Source: CAZUAQ01 sp964618455
GTDB lineage: Bacteria > Planctomycetota > Phycisphaerae > UBA1845 > PWPN01
NCBI GenBank assembly: GCA_964618455.1
Contig: CAZUAQ010000004.1
Location: 1 to 64,000 of the forward strand
Length of the DNA: 64,000 bases
Direction: 5' to 3'
The notes below the pieces were generated by a model. That model did no database searches, had not been told where the DNA came from, and worked only from the letters and a program-made list of their open reading frames with translations. A program made the translations under genes and the position numbers. Shown piece by piece: positions 36,025 through 45,646 of this stretch (within the stretch, counting starts at the first letter, position 1; each line of letters opens with the position of its first letter).

Positions 36025-36735
36025 TCAAAGTGGATTTTCCGCCCTGACCGTGACGCGGGCGCGACGTCTGACGAACCCGATGCCGGCCAGTATCCACAGG
36101 CCGAGGGTCGAGGGTTCCGGAGCATGGCGCGAGTACTCGAGATTGTCAATGCCATACGTGATGCTGCCGAGCGGTTCGATTTTGAGGCTGAACAGGTTAC
36201 CCCCGCCCTCGTCGAGTCCGATCCATTGACGGTTTCCAAGGGGAACAGCCGGCATCAGGACCCTCGAGATCGGTTTGCCCTGAAGATCGAACGTGGTCAG
36301 GTAGTACGGTGTGTTGAGATTCATCGCCACAAACCCGGCCACCTGGACCGGCTGGAGAAAGTAGATCGTCAGGTTCGCGGGTTCGCCGGGGGTGGCCAGG
36401 ATCTCAAGGGCCGTGCCGCTATCGACCGATGGTACGCCGGCGGCAGTGCCGACACGGGTCACGACGTGAGCGTCCGGCGGATTGGGATGAACCACCAGTC
36501 CCTGGAGATTCTGCCCGACGATGTTCACCCCCGACGGCAGGTGGTCGAAGTTGTTGAGGATCATGGGGTACGTGGTGAGGATCTGTTGGTAATCGGGATG
36601 TCTCTGGACCGCGCCCTCCGAGGTAGGAATACCGACCCAGCGGGTTGCGCGGGCAGGAACGGGTGCCATCGCCGCAATCATGAGGGTGACGACGAAGCAC
36701 TTCATACGGGTTTCTACGCGTCTAGTGGAGACCAT
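36025..36735 (-). CDS. PEP-CTERM sorted surface protein
   Basis: A 236-residue exported protein with an N-terminal signal peptide (VSTRRVETRMKCFVVTLM). The C-terminus ends with the PEP-CTERM pattern: APEPSTLGLWILAGIGF, a hydrophobic helix, and the basic RRRARVTVR. Proteins of this type are processed by exosortase during export in Planctomycetes and many biofilm bacteria. The middle is beta-rich (FDLQGKPISRVLMP, GIDNLEY) with no further domain I know. No exosortase gene is in this window. ATG 36735 follows GGAGA; the weaker internal start is 36705. It is 20 bases upstream of the acetylesterase, so co-transcription is likely. Confidence 0.8.
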   Translation of the reverse strand: MVSTRRVETRMKCFVVTLMIAAMAPVPARATRWVGIPTSEGAVQRHPDYQQILTTYPMILNNFDHLPSGVNIVGQNLQGLVVHPNPPDAHVVTRVGTAAGVPSVDSGTALEILATPGEPANLTIYFLQPVQVAGFVAMNLNTPYYLTTFDLQGKPISRVLMPAVPLGNRQWIGLDEGGGNLFSLKIEPLGSITYGIDNLEYSRHAPEPSTLGLWILAGIGFVRRRARVTVRAENPL

Positions 36736-37348
36736 GACCATCTCCGAGGAATGAGGATCCACCTGATCCGAAGCCGCATTGCCTTCAGGGAAGTAATCAG
36801 AATAGATGAAGCGCTGTGTTCTGGCAACCAGGCACCGATGAGGACATCGGCGCCGAAGGCCGACTGCTTTTCGGGAGGCGATGAGATGATCTTGAAGAAG
36901 AAACGGCCGACGATAACGATCCATCGCGGTCCTGACATTATGAGCAGAACACCCTACTGATCAGCAACGCCGCGAAGCATGGCCGCAATGGGATGGAAAC
37001 TTTCGTCCTGTGGAAATGGCTTGCGACAGGAAAAGCCGGATGCTCAGTTATCTTGGCGCGAAGAGGATGTGAGCGCAACAGGATGTGCGCGCAAAAAAAG
37101 AGAGCCCCTCCTCGGCGCTCTCCTGCTTCTTCCCGTGCTTATTTCCCTTCCGTGCTTATTCCCTTCCGCCTTCTAACCCTCCGGTGGTGGCAATAAGTCC
37201 ACGACGGTTGGCATTGTAGTGGACGCTGATTTCATTGCAACCGTAAATCTGGGGAAATTCCACACCTTAGCGAATTCCTCACACAGGCAAGTGGAATCCA
37301 TGTAAGCTTATGATTGAAATAAGTTTACAATCAAGAGATGCCGGTACG
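36736..37348. other. Gene-free stretch between PEP-CTERM protein and ABC exporter
   Basis: It holds the minus-strand terminator of the exporter (37093-37122), an inverted repeat GTCCAC/GTGGAC (about 37197-37225) and an AT-rich direct-repeat-like tract (37306-37339). Short frames here have no ribosome site or recognisable content. Confidence 0.45.
37093..37122 (-). terminator. Intrinsic terminator of the ABC exporter gene
   Basis: On the minus strand GAGAGC and GCTCTC close a GC-rich 11-base loop, followed by seven Ts (plus-strand As at 37093-37099). It lies about 230 bases after the exporter stop. Confidence 0.75.
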
Positions 37349-39205
37349 TCATCCGACACCTGTGGCATGGCCGAGTTGAAGCTCCGCCATCTGGCGATAA
37401 TGCCCTTCGCTCCGCATCAGATCTTCGTGCGATCCAATGGCGGTGATCCGTCCATCTTCGATCACGACAACCCGATCGGCCCGTTTCACGCTGCTGAGAC
37501 GGTGAGCAATGATGAACACCGTCCGGTTCTCAAAGACCTCTTCGAGATCAGAGGCGATCTCGCGTTCAGTGGCGGAATCCACCGCCGCCATGGCATCGTC
37601 AAGAACCAGGATACGGGGGTTTTTGACCAGGGCACGGGCGATGGCGAGCCGTTGCTGCTGCCCGCCGGAAAGCGTTACGCCGCGTTCGCCGATCACGGTT
37701 TCGTAGCCTTCTTCGAGTTCCTCGGTGAAGTCGTGTGCCCGGGCAAGTCGCGCGGCGGTCATGACGTCTTCCCGGCTGACCTCGGGGACGCCGAAGGCGA
37801 TGTTGTTGGCGGCAGTGTCGGAAAACAGGAAGGTCTCCTGGAAGACCAAACCGATGGACTGTCTCAGGGAGTTGAGCGTCAGCGTATCCACGGGCACCCC
37901 ATCGATCAGGACCCGCCCCGAGTCGGGATCGTAGAACCGCGGGATGAGGTTGATCAGCGTGGTCTTGCCCGCGCCGGTCGGGCCGACGAGGGCGATGACT
38001 TCGCCGGGTTCGATCTCCAGATCGATGCCTTTGAGCACCGGGTGCTCCGGGTTGTAGCCGAAGGTGACGTTCTCGAAGGTGACGCGTCCCGGCCCCGGCG
38101 GAAGGTCCTGGGCGTCGGGCTTCTCCTCGACCTCGGGCTGGGCATCGAGAATCTCGAAAACGCGCTCGCTGCTGGCGAGGGCTTCCTGGATGATGTTGCT
38201 GATGACGATGATCTGACGGAGTTGATTGCCGATCTGGTTGACCGCCATGGTGAAGACGACGAGATCGCCGATCATCAGGCGGTCGTTCATGACCAGGTAA
38301 CCGCCGAAGCCGAGACAGACGACGAGGTTCGTCCGGACCAGCGTGCGGTAGAGTGGAATGTTGGTGCGGAAAAGATCCACGACGATCATGATGCGCCCGA
38401 GCAGCCCGTCGTTGAGGCCGGAGAAGCGGCTGATTTCCGCATCTTCGCGAGCGAAGGCTTTGACCACCTCCGCGCCGGCGATGTTCTCCTGCAAGGCGGT
38501 CACCATGTCGTCTTCGCCTTCGCGGGCGTGATGGAAGGCGCCACGCAGCTTCTTCGCCATGCGAAGCATGACCCATACCGCCGCCGGCACCATCACCATC
38601 GAGGCCAGCGCCAGCCCGGGATGGATCCAGAGCATCATCCCGAAATAACCCACGGTGTAGATGAAGGTCTGCAGCAGCGTGAACCAGGCCATGTTGGTCA
38701 TCTGGCGGATGTGCTGCACGTCGGTGGTGACGCGGTTGATCAACTGGCCGGAATAGTTCTTGTCGTAGTAGGAGAACGACTGACGCTGCAGGGCCTGAAA
38801 GAGCAGGGAGCGCAGTCGCCAGGTGATGCTCTCGCCGAGTCGTGACATGGCCAGCCGCGAGGCAAAAACAAGAACTCCCCTGAGTACCGCCAGGACGAGA
38901 ATCAGGATGGCGAGAAAGCGGATGTGTTCCAGAAACCCCGAGGGCGGATCCAGCAGTGCCCGCCAGAAGCTCTCATCCGGGGGATGTACCTCGTTGGCAA
39001 GTTTCTCCGCCAGGGCTTCGACCTGGTTGAATCCGGTGCCGATCAGACGGATCTGGGCGACTTCGAGAATGATGAACGCGAAGGTCAGCACGTTGACCAG
39101 CCAGAAGAGCTTGCGGAACGGGGCGACCAGCCCGTAGATCCGGCGGACCAGGGGCCACGACTCGTTCAGCTTGACGGTCTTGAACTCATCTTTGCGGGTC
39201 AACAT
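37349..39205 (-). CDS. ABC exporter, fused permease and ATPase (MsbA/LmrA-like half-transporter)
   Basis: A 618-residue inner-membrane half-transporter that would work as a homodimer. Residues 1-360 contain about six transmembrane helices (FWLVNVLTFAFIILEVAQI is the first) and the coupling-helix region DKNYSGQLINRVTTDV. Residues 370-618 form the nucleotide-binding domain: Walker A GPTGAGKT, Q-loop FQETFLFSD, signature LSGGQQQRLAIARAL, Walker B ILVLDDAMAAVD (Asp-Asp in place of the usual Asp-Glu) and switch IIAHRLSSV. The catalytic glutamate replaced by aspartate is unusual in a homodimer. ATG 39205 or GTG 39217 are both possible starts. Its substrate is unknown. Confidence 0.87.
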   Translation of the reverse strand: MLTRKDEFKTVKLNESWPLVRRIYGLVAPFRKLFWLVNVLTFAFIILEVAQIRLIGTGFNQVEALAEKLANEVHPPDESFWRALLDPPSGFLEHIRFLAILILVLAVLRGVLVFASRLAMSRLGESITWRLRSLLFQALQRQSFSYYDKNYSGQLINRVTTDVQHIRQMTNMAWFTLLQTFIYTVGYFGMMLWIHPGLALASMVMVPAAVWVMLRMAKKLRGAFHHAREGEDDMVTALQENIAGAEVVKAFAREDAEISRFSGLNDGLLGRIMIVVDLFRTNIPLYRTLVRTNLVVCLGFGGYLVMNDRLMIGDLVVFTMAVNQIGNQLRQIIVISNIIQEALASSERVFEILDAQPEVEEKPDAQDLPPGPGRVTFENVTFGYNPEHPVLKGIDLEIEPGEVIALVGPTGAGKTTLINLIPRFYDPDSGRVLIDGVPVDTLTLNSLRQSIGLVFQETFLFSDTAANNIAFGVPEVSREDVMTAARLARAHDFTEELEEGYETVIGERGVTLSGGQQQRLAIARALVKNPRILVLDDAMAAVDSATEREIASDLEEVFENRTVFIIAHRLSSVKRADRVVVIEDGRITAIGSHEDLMRSEGHYRQMAELQLGHATGVG

Positions 39206-39317
39206 GCGTGCGTTCACTTCTTCGGGAGAGCATCGGTGCCGTGTCGAGGCTGACGCGCGATTATAACCGCGATCCGGGGATGATGTAGCCCGGCGCGGAT
39301 AGGGATTTCATGGTGCC

Positions 39318-39932
39318 TCACTGTGCGGGAGCGTCGCCGTCCTTGACTTCATAGCGGGCGACGTATTTCCGGGCGAGTTGGAAATAGACGACGACAGTGC
39401 TCATGGCCAGGAGGGTGGCCGCCCATTCCAGGACGGTCAGCACAAGGCGGAACATGGCCGGGAGATCGGGCGCGAGCAGCGTCGCGATGATCAGGACAAG
39501 TTGGCTCGTGGTGCACCACTTGCCGACCGGGCGCGGTGCAATGTAGATGCGTGTGGTGGTGAAGTACACTACGCAGAAGCCGAGGATGACGATAAGATCC
39601 TTGCCGATGGCGGCAACGACCACCCACGACGGAAGTCGTGCCCCGGGCACGTGGGAGTGTTCCAGGGCGAGAATGATCATCGAGACAAAGATGAGGATCT
39701 TGTCCGCCAGCGGATCCAGGAACCGCCCAACCGCCGACTCCTCGTGCCACTTCCGGGCGAGATAGCCGTCCAGACCGTCACTCAGCGCCATCAATACGAA
39801 GATGCCCAACGCTGCCCACCGTGCAAGGTCTTCGTAGCCGGGCTCCTGCACGTTCAGCAGCGCGACGACAAACGGACCGATCATCAGGATTCGCAGAATC
39901 GTGATGCGATTGGGCCATGTGAGGGGAAGCAT
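39318..39932 (-). CDS. pgsA: CDP-diacylglycerol-glycerol-3-phosphate phosphatidyltransferase-like protein
   Basis: A 204-residue membrane enzyme of phospholipid synthesis. The CDP-alcohol phosphotransferase signature DG-x2-AR-x8-G-x3-D-x3-D is complete, from DGLDGYLARKW through GRFLDPLADK. Several hydrophobic helices follow. The length and signature context fit PgsA, which makes phosphatidylglycerophosphate, though other CDP-alcohol transferases share the motif. ATG 39932 is preferred over an upstream TTG at 39950. It lies 112 bases before the ABC exporter on the same strand and 95 bases after the oxidoreductase gene. Confidence 0.85.
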   Translation of the reverse strand: MLPLTWPNRITILRILMIGPFVVALLNVQEPGYEDLARWAALGIFVLMALSDGLDGYLARKWHEESAVGRFLDPLADKILIFVSMIILALEHSHVPGARLPSWVVVAAIGKDLIVILGFCVVYFTTTRIYIAPRPVGKWCTTSQLVLIIATLLAPDLPAMFRLVLTVLEWAATLLAMSTVVVYFQLARKYVARYEVKDGDAPAQ

Positions 39933-40027
39933 GAGCAGACTCGCTATCAACGGTTCTCGCGCAGTATCCAGGAGGATACGCGAACGTCAAAGGACGTTTC
40001 ATCGATCTTCATGCACACGGCACGCGA

Positions 40028-41506
40028 TCAGGCGTCGGCGCGCTTGGCGGCTTTGAGCTGGACCGCCACTTCCGATTGCTTGTAGGCCTCGTCAAGCGGG
40101 AAGCACCCGCTGATCATGCCTTTCCGCGGCGCGGTGGTGCAGTCGCTGAACGTCCGGCAGATCTTCTTGACGTTCAACTCGCCGCGCGTCAGCGCGTCCC
40201 ACGGGAGTTCCGGGTAACTGAGGACCATGCGACCGATGCCGACGAGATCCGTCCATCCTTCGCGCACGACGGCCTGGGCGACGTGCGGGAGGTATTCCTG
40301 CAGGTAGGTATAGCCCGTCCCCACGAGGACCATGTCGGCAAAATGCTGCTTGAGTTCGCGGACGGCGACGATCTGCCGGGCGACGCCGACAAGCGGATCC
40401 TCGGGAGGCTGGTAGCCGTCGCTCGGCGGGTAGATCGCGGGACGCTGGATGTGCGGGTTGTAGTAGGGACTGCCGGCGCTGAGATTGACGACAGAGACGC
40501 CGAGGCTCCGCAGCATCTCGAGAAAATGTCGCGGTTCCGTGAGATCGTATTCGAGGGGATTCTCGGCATTCACGCCAAATCCGTAGGTGTAGGGCAGACA
40601 GTTCGCGTAACCGGCGGGCATGCCGGCGCCTTTCTTGTTGCCCTTGCGCGTCCCGGGATCATCTTCGTACGGAACGAAGTCAAATGCGCTGAGCCGAACC
40701 CCGATGCCCAGTCCCGGAAGTTCCTGCCGGACGCGATCGATAAGTTCGCGAATGAAGCGTGTGCGGTTCTCGAACGATCCGCCAAACGGCCCAGGACGCG
40801 TGAAGGCGCTGAGCAGTTCGTGGCCGAGGTACCCGTGGCAGCACTTGAGATCCACGAAGTCGAAGTCGATCTCGCGGGCGCGACGCGCGGCGGTCACGTA
40901 GTCGTCCTGAAGACGGCGAAGTTCATCATCGGTGAACACGACCGAGTCATCCTCGGGGTCGATCCCGAAGCGGGCATCGAGAATGGGATGATGGTAGGCG
41001 ATGCGCGGTTCAATCTGGCGTGAGTTGGGCCGACAGAATCGTCCGGAGTGGGTCAGCTGCAGGCCGACGACCAGATCGTCGGCGTTGCCTGTCGTTTCGC
41101 GGTGCGCGGCGACAAGCCCCTCACGGAGAGTGGCGATCTCGGCCTGCGTCTCCTCCTTGATGCAGAGCTGATTGGCATTGGCACGTCCATCGTGTCGCAC
41201 GGCGACGGCCTCACCGCCCCAGATCAGCTTCGCCCCGCTCCTCCCGAAGTTGACCCACCGGCGTCGGGTCCAATCACTGGGTCCACCTTCCGGTGTGCCG
41301 TCCCAGCCCTCCATGGGATGGATGCACCAGCGGTTGCCGATCGTGCGACCGAAGACTTCCATTGGCGCGGCCATGGGCGAACCGTCTTGGGCGGTCAAGA
41401 TGGCCTCGTCCATGGGAATCGGCCAGCCCAGCTCGTCCCAGCGGTCACGAAGTGCGGCGGCAGTTCGGTATTGTGTCAGCTTGGGGAAGCTCTTCAGTTC
41501 GGGCAT
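40028..41506 (-). CDS. Old Yellow Enzyme-family NADH:flavin oxidoreductase
   Basis: A 492-residue FMN TIM-barrel oxidoreductase. Family features include HPMEGWDG near the FMN site, GLQLTHSGRFCRP, a CCHGYLGHEL active-site stretch, SFENRTRFIRELIDRVR, and VGIGRMVLSYPELP binding the FMN phosphate. The C-terminus keeps only part of the cysteine cluster of 2,4-dienoyl-CoA reductases (CRTFSDCTTAPRKGMISGC), and the second NAD-binding domain is absent. The physiological substrate is unknown. The ATG follows GGAGGACA. Confidence 0.82.
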   Translation of the reverse strand: MPELKSFPKLTQYRTAAALRDRWDELGWPIPMDEAILTAQDGSPMAAPMEVFGRTIGNRWCIHPMEGWDGTPEGGPSDWTRRRWVNFGRSGAKLIWGGEAVAVRHDGRANANQLCIKEETQAEIATLREGLVAAHRETTGNADDLVVGLQLTHSGRFCRPNSRQIEPRIAYHHPILDARFGIDPEDDSVVFTDDELRRLQDDYVTAARRAREIDFDFVDLKCCHGYLGHELLSAFTRPGPFGGSFENRTRFIRELIDRVRQELPGLGIGVRLSAFDFVPYEDDPGTRKGNKKGAGMPAGYANCLPYTYGFGVNAENPLEYDLTEPRHFLEMLRSLGVSVVNLSAGSPYYNPHIQRPAIYPPSDGYQPPEDPLVGVARQIVAVRELKQHFADMVLVGTGYTYLQEYLPHVAQAVVREGWTDLVGIGRMVLSYPELPWDALTRGELNVKKICRTFSDCTTAPRKGMISGCFPLDEAYKQSEVAVQLKAAKRADA

Positions 41507-41653
41507 GGAAAATTGTCCTCCGGGCCGGTGCCTGACGTGTCAATCGTCGAGCCGGTCAGTATAGTACTCCTTCGTGAGTGGTGAAACCGATCCGGCGTGT
41601 CGGTTTTCGATCTGGTTCCCGATGCGCCATCCCTGGTGAAAGGACACAACCTC

Positions 41654-43996
41654 ATGATCATGAGTTCGATGGGAAGCGAAGGCGGCAACAGTTTCCTGCT
41701 GATTGTCGTGGCGGCAGCGTTGGTACTGAGCGGCACCATCCAAAGTTATGCGGCGGAAACGGAGTTGCCGGTCGGCCCGGCCCCCGAGGCACTGGAGATG
41801 GCACATTTCCCGAACCGGGTGTGCACGTTCATCTGGCGGAACTGGGAGTCGGTGGAACTCGATCGCATGGCGGAGGTGCTGGGCACGACGCCGGACAAGG
41901 TGGCGGAGATCGGGAAACTGATGGGCCTGCCGCCGCACCAGAAAATCAGCGACTGGAAGAAGTCGCGCGGGTACATCACGCTGATCCGCAAGAACTGGCA
42001 CCTGCTCAATTACGATCAGATGCTGCAACTGCTGGGGTGGGATGCCGAGAAACTCGCTTACACGCTGAAGGAAGATGACTTCCTGTGGGTCAAGCTGGGG
42101 CGACTGAAGCCGCAGGCTCGACCGCTGCGCTATGCCCCTTTGACGGATGAGGAGAAGGCGCGTTGCCGGGAGATCGGCAAGGTGGTCCATGAGCACTTCA
42201 GCGAACTGTTCCGCCGCCCGTTCGAGAACCGCTACCAGTTCGTGACGCGGCTGAGCTATCCCCTGGACTATCGCCCCGAGCCGCGGCCACTTGACGAAGA
42301 ACCGATTCGGTTTCTGTACTCATACTTCGCGGTGTACGGTGATCCGTTGCTGCATCCAGAGTTGGATCCGTATCCCGCGCCGCTGCTGGAGCGATTGGCG
42401 GAGGTGGGCGTGAACGGCGTGTGGCTGCATACGGTTTTGCGCGATCTCGCACCGTCGGAGGATTTTCCGGAATTCGGCGAAAATCATGAAAAACGGCTGG
42501 ACTCGCTGCGCAAACTCGTGCAGCGCGCCCGGAAGTACGGCATCCACGTTTACCTGTACATGAACGAGCCGCGTTCCATGCCGGCATCGTTTTTCAAGAA
42601 GTACCCGGACATCCGAGGCGCGGAAGAGGACGGCATGTACTCCATGTGCACGTCCTTTCAAGTCGTGCGGAACTACGTCAAGGAAGGGTTGGCGTACGTT
42701 TTTCGTGAAGTGCCGGATCTCGGTGGCATCTTCACCATCACCGCCTCGGAGAACCTGACGAACTGTTACAGCCGGGGGACGGTGGCGGGATGTCCGCGCT
42801 GCCCGAAGCGGGACTACGCCGACGTGGTGAGCGAGATGAACCTGGCGATGTACGAGGGCGTGCGAGCGTCGAGTGAAAAGGCGCGGATCATCGTGTGGGA
42901 CTGGGGATGGCTCGATGAAGCTGCCCCGGCCATCCTGAAGAGCCTGCCGACGGACATCTACTTCATGAGTGTGAGCGAGTGGAGCAAGGCCATCAATCGC
43001 GGCGGGGTGCCCGCCACGGTCGGGGAATACTCCATTTCGACGGTCGGTCCCGGGCCGCGGGCGTCGAAGCACTGGCGGATCGCCAAGGACCGGGGCATGA
43101 AGACGATTGCCAAGGTGCAGATCAACTGCACGTGGGAACTGTCGGCGGTGCCCTACATCCCGGCGATGAACCTGGTGGCCGGTCACCTGGATAACCTGCG
43201 CCGCGCGGACGTGGACGGGCTGATGCTGAGTTGGACGCTGGGCGGGCACCCCTCGCCCAACCTGCAGCTTGTCGAGCAGCTGGGGCTGAAGTCGACGATC
43301 GCCGTCGACGAGGCGCTCCAGAAAGTGGCGACGGATCGCTACGGGTCGGCGGCCGCCGCGGACGTGACGAAAGCATGGACGCAGTTCAGCGACGCCTTCA
43401 GCGAGTTTCCGTTTCATTCGACCGTCGTCTACGGCAGCCCGGTTCAGATGGGTCCCGCCAACCTGCTCTATCCCGAGCCGAGCGGCTACGGAGCGACAAT
43501 GGTCGGCATTCCGTACGACGACCTCCGCACGTGGTGCGGTGTGTATCCGCCGGAGGTCTTCGTCCAGCAGTTCGGCAAGATCGCAACAGGCTGGCGCGAC
43601 GGACTGGCGACGTGGAAGCGGGTGCAGGAAGCCCAGATCGACGCGGAAGGAACGGTCGCGCACCATCGCCAGAACGCGGAGGACGATCGCCGGATCGCCC
43701 TGGCGGCGTACACTCACTTTCAGAGCGTGACCAACCAGGCGAAATTCGTCATGGCCCGCGACGCTTTGCGCTCGGGGGAACTGTCGGCTAGTGAGCGTGC
43801 CACGCGCGCCAAAGAGATTCGTGGGATTCTGGAAAATGAAATCGAGATGGCGACAGAATTGTTCGACCTGACGCGCGTGGATGCCCGTATCGGCTTCGAG
43901 GCCTCAAATCACTATTTCTATTACCCGCTGGACCTGGTGGAGAAGGTGGTGAACTGCTGCTACATCCGGGATACGTGGCTGCCGAGCCAGAATTGA
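41654..43996 (+). CDS. Large secreted protein with TIM-barrel-like glycosidase fold, family unknown
   Basis: A 780-residue exported protein. After a signal peptide (about residues 10-35, ending SYAAE) come two similar helical repeats: IWRNWESVELDRMAEVLG, then LIRKNWHLLNYDQMLQLLG, each followed by a helix-turn segment. The middle has a GH-like barrel outline, with ERLAEVGVNGVWLHTVLRDL, RARKYGIHVYLYMNEPR, ITASENLTNCYSRG and IIVWDWGW. A CPRCPKRDY cysteine pair may bind metal. The C-terminal third is helical. I do not recognise a named family; a role in carbohydrate processing is a guess from the barrel-like outline. ATG 41654 has AAGGA upstream. It is divergent from the oxidoreductase. Confidence 0.6.
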   Translation: MIMSSMGSEGGNSFLLIVVAAALVLSGTIQSYAAETELPVGPAPEALEMAHFPNRVCTFIWRNWESVELDRMAEVLGTTPDKVAEIGKLMGLPPHQKISDWKKSRGYITLIRKNWHLLNYDQMLQLLGWDAEKLAYTLKEDDFLWVKLGRLKPQARPLRYAPLTDEEKARCREIGKVVHEHFSELFRRPFENRYQFVTRLSYPLDYRPEPRPLDEEPIRFLYSYFAVYGDPLLHPELDPYPAPLLERLAEVGVNGVWLHTVLRDLAPSEDFPEFGENHEKRLDSLRKLVQRARKYGIHVYLYMNEPRSMPASFFKKYPDIRGAEEDGMYSMCTSFQVVRNYVKEGLAYVFREVPDLGGIFTITASENLTNCYSRGTVAGCPRCPKRDYADVVSEMNLAMYEGVRASSEKARIIVWDWGWLDEAAPAILKSLPTDIYFMSVSEWSKAINRGGVPATVGEYSISTVGPGPRASKHWRIAKDRGMKTIAKVQINCTWELSAVPYIPAMNLVAGHLDNLRRADVDGLMLSWTLGGHPSPNLQLVEQLGLKSTIAVDEALQKVATDRYGSAAAADVTKAWTQFSDAFSEFPFHSTVVYGSPVQMGPANLLYPEPSGYGATMVGIPYDDLRTWCGVYPPEVFVQQFGKIATGWRDGLATWKRVQEAQIDAEGTVAHHRQNAEDDRRIALAAYTHFQSVTNQAKFVMARDALRSGELSASERATRAKEIRGILENEIEMATELFDLTRVDARIGFEASNHYFYYPLDLVEKVVNCCYIRDTWLPSQN

Positions 43997-44033
43997 GTGT
44001 GCTTTCGCATGACGTGATGCCGGTAATCCGGAT

Positions 44034-44249
44034 TCACTCCTGATGGCCGGCATCCTTGAATCGCTGACGTGGCGGATCGCACACGTTGCCCTCGTCGTCA
44101 AGATGGATGACTTCTCTGACATCCTCCCTGGGAATCAGGATACCGTGGACGATGTAACCTTCAGGCACGACCTCCTCGACGGGATGGAAGCAGGCATCGC
44201 CCCACCGTTTGATGCCCATGCGGGGGTCGTCTTCATCGTGATGGGTCAT
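44034..44249 (-). CDS. Small hypothetical protein
   Basis: A 71-residue acidic protein beginning MTHHDEDDPRMGIKRWGD, with alternating beta-like segments (EGYIVHGILIPREDVREV) and one Cys near each end. It is unlike the GC-frame noise around it, with balanced composition. No ribosome site is obvious, and I do not recognise a family. It could be a real small gene or a chance frame. Confidence 0.4.
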   Translation of the reverse strand: MTHHDEDDPRMGIKRWGDACFHPVEEVVPEGYIVHGILIPREDVREVIHLDDEGNVCDPPRQRFKDAGHQE

Positions 44250-44434
44250 GACAAGTCTCGTTTGAATCTGTGGAAACCATCCTGCGTTGACGCTGACGTA
44301 TTCCGCAGGTCACTCCCTGCTTATAGTCCTATGTGGAGCACCTTGACAAGGGCACCCGGCGGCCGCAGGCTGTGCAGCCTTTCCGTGCGGCTTGAAGACG
44401 CGTCGACTCGCCGCGTACTGAATGGATTTCGAGC

Positions 44435-45406
44435 ATGGGCATGAAGATCGAGCAGGACTGGAAGTCGGTCGCGATGGAAGGGGTGGTGCTGACCATCGGC
44501 AACTTCGATGGCGTCCATCGCGGGCACCAGGCGATTCTCACCTCGGGACGGCGGCTGGCTGATGACGCCGGAGCGCCATTGGTGGCGATGACGTTCGATC
44601 CGCATCCACTGGCCATTCTCACGCCCAAGCGCATGCCCGCCACACTGACCCCGACGGCCGAGAAACTCCGTCTCCTGGAAGAGGCGAGAGTGGATGTGGC
44701 GGTAGTGATTGCAACGACGGGCGACTTTCTGGACTTCACCGCCGAGCAGTTCATCCATGAGATCATCCTGAAGCGATTTCGTCCGCACGCCATGGTGGAA
44801 GGTGCTTCGTTCGCGTTCGGCAGGGATCGTACGGGCACCGTGAAGACGCTGGAGGCCGCCGGCCAGGAACACGGTTTTCGCGTGGAGACCGTCGATCCGA
44901 TCCGCATCGCGCTGGGCGGGCAGGCGGACACGGTCATCTCGAGTTCCCTGGTGCGGCAGTTGATCCGGTCGGGCACGGTGGACCAGGCGGCGGCGTGTCT
45001 CGGCCGGCCGTACGTGCTGTTCGGGGAGGTGGTCCACGGCGCCGGGCGCGGCGCGGGGCTGGGCTTCCCGACGGCCAATCTCGACGCGGGCTCACAGCTT
45101 GTCCCCGCCGACGGCGTGTATGCGGGCTTCACGAGAATGGAAAGCCAGTCCTATCCCACCGCCATCAGCATCGGTACGAACCCGACATTCGGTGGCGAGC
45201 ATCGCGTGATCGAAGCGCATCTTCTCGATTATCAGGGCGACCTGTATGAGCGGGAGCTCCGCGTCGGGTTCCACGGGTGGCTTCGCGATCAGCAACCCTT
45301 TCCTTCCCCTTCCGCCTTGCAGGCGCAGATCCAACGGGACATCGAGCAAACCCGAGCCGTCTTCGTCCGTCACCGAAAGAACGAATCCTCAGATGGACAT
45401 CATTGA
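44435..45406 (+). CDS. ribF: Bifunctional riboflavin kinase/FAD synthetase
   Basis: A 323-residue enzyme making FMN and then FAD. The N-terminal adenylyltransferase half has TIGNFDGVHRGHQAI and the ISSSLVRQLI motif of nucleotidylyl transferases. The C-terminal kinase half has GAGLGFPTANLD and YAGFTRM, with ATP and flavin sites. Length fits the family. The start could be ATG 44435 or ATG 44441. FAD from this enzyme would supply several flavoproteins in the window. It stands alone, followed by a repeat-like tract. Confidence 0.95.
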   Translation: MGMKIEQDWKSVAMEGVVLTIGNFDGVHRGHQAILTSGRRLADDAGAPLVAMTFDPHPLAILTPKRMPATLTPTAEKLRLLEEARVDVAVVIATTGDFLDFTAEQFIHEIILKRFRPHAMVEGASFAFGRDRTGTVKTLEAAGQEHGFRVETVDPIRIALGGQADTVISSSLVRQLIRSGTVDQAAACLGRPYVLFGEVVHGAGRGAGLGFPTANLDAGSQLVPADGVYAGFTRMESQSYPTAISIGTNPTFGGEHRVIEAHLLDYQGDLYERELRVGFHGWLRDQQPFPSPSALQAQIQRDIEQTRAVFVRHRKNESSDGHH

Positions 45407-45573
45407 AATCAGATGGAACCGCCGATGAACGCAGATGGACACAGATTGTGAGACTGGGGATGCAAGGTGAAACTCTGTGCCAAAACTGTGCCTCCTTTCT
45501 CGCTCTCCCCTCAATGATCTTTTGGCTTTGATTCTTCCTCTGCGTTTAGCTGCGCTCAAGACTGGCGAGAAAT
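45407..45573. repeat. Repeat-like intergenic tract
   Basis: It contains GATGAACGCAGATGGACACA (45425-45444) and TGATTCTTCCTCTGCG nearby. From memory, near-identical phrases recur in intergenic DNA of many environmental genomes. There is no gene in it. Copy number elsewhere in this genome cannot be seen here. Confidence 0.35.
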
Positions 45574-45612
45574 AAAAAACCCCGGCGGAGATCGAAGCTC
45601 TCCAACCGGGGG
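45574..45612 (-). terminator. Intrinsic terminator of the subtilase gene
   Basis: On the minus strand CCCCGG-TT-GGAGA pairs with TCTCC-G-CCGGGG around a 7-base loop, followed by six Ts. It lies 35 bases after the subtilase stop. Confidence 0.88.
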
Positions 45613-45646
45613 TGTATGTGAAACCGGAATCAGCAGGCGAGCTGAA

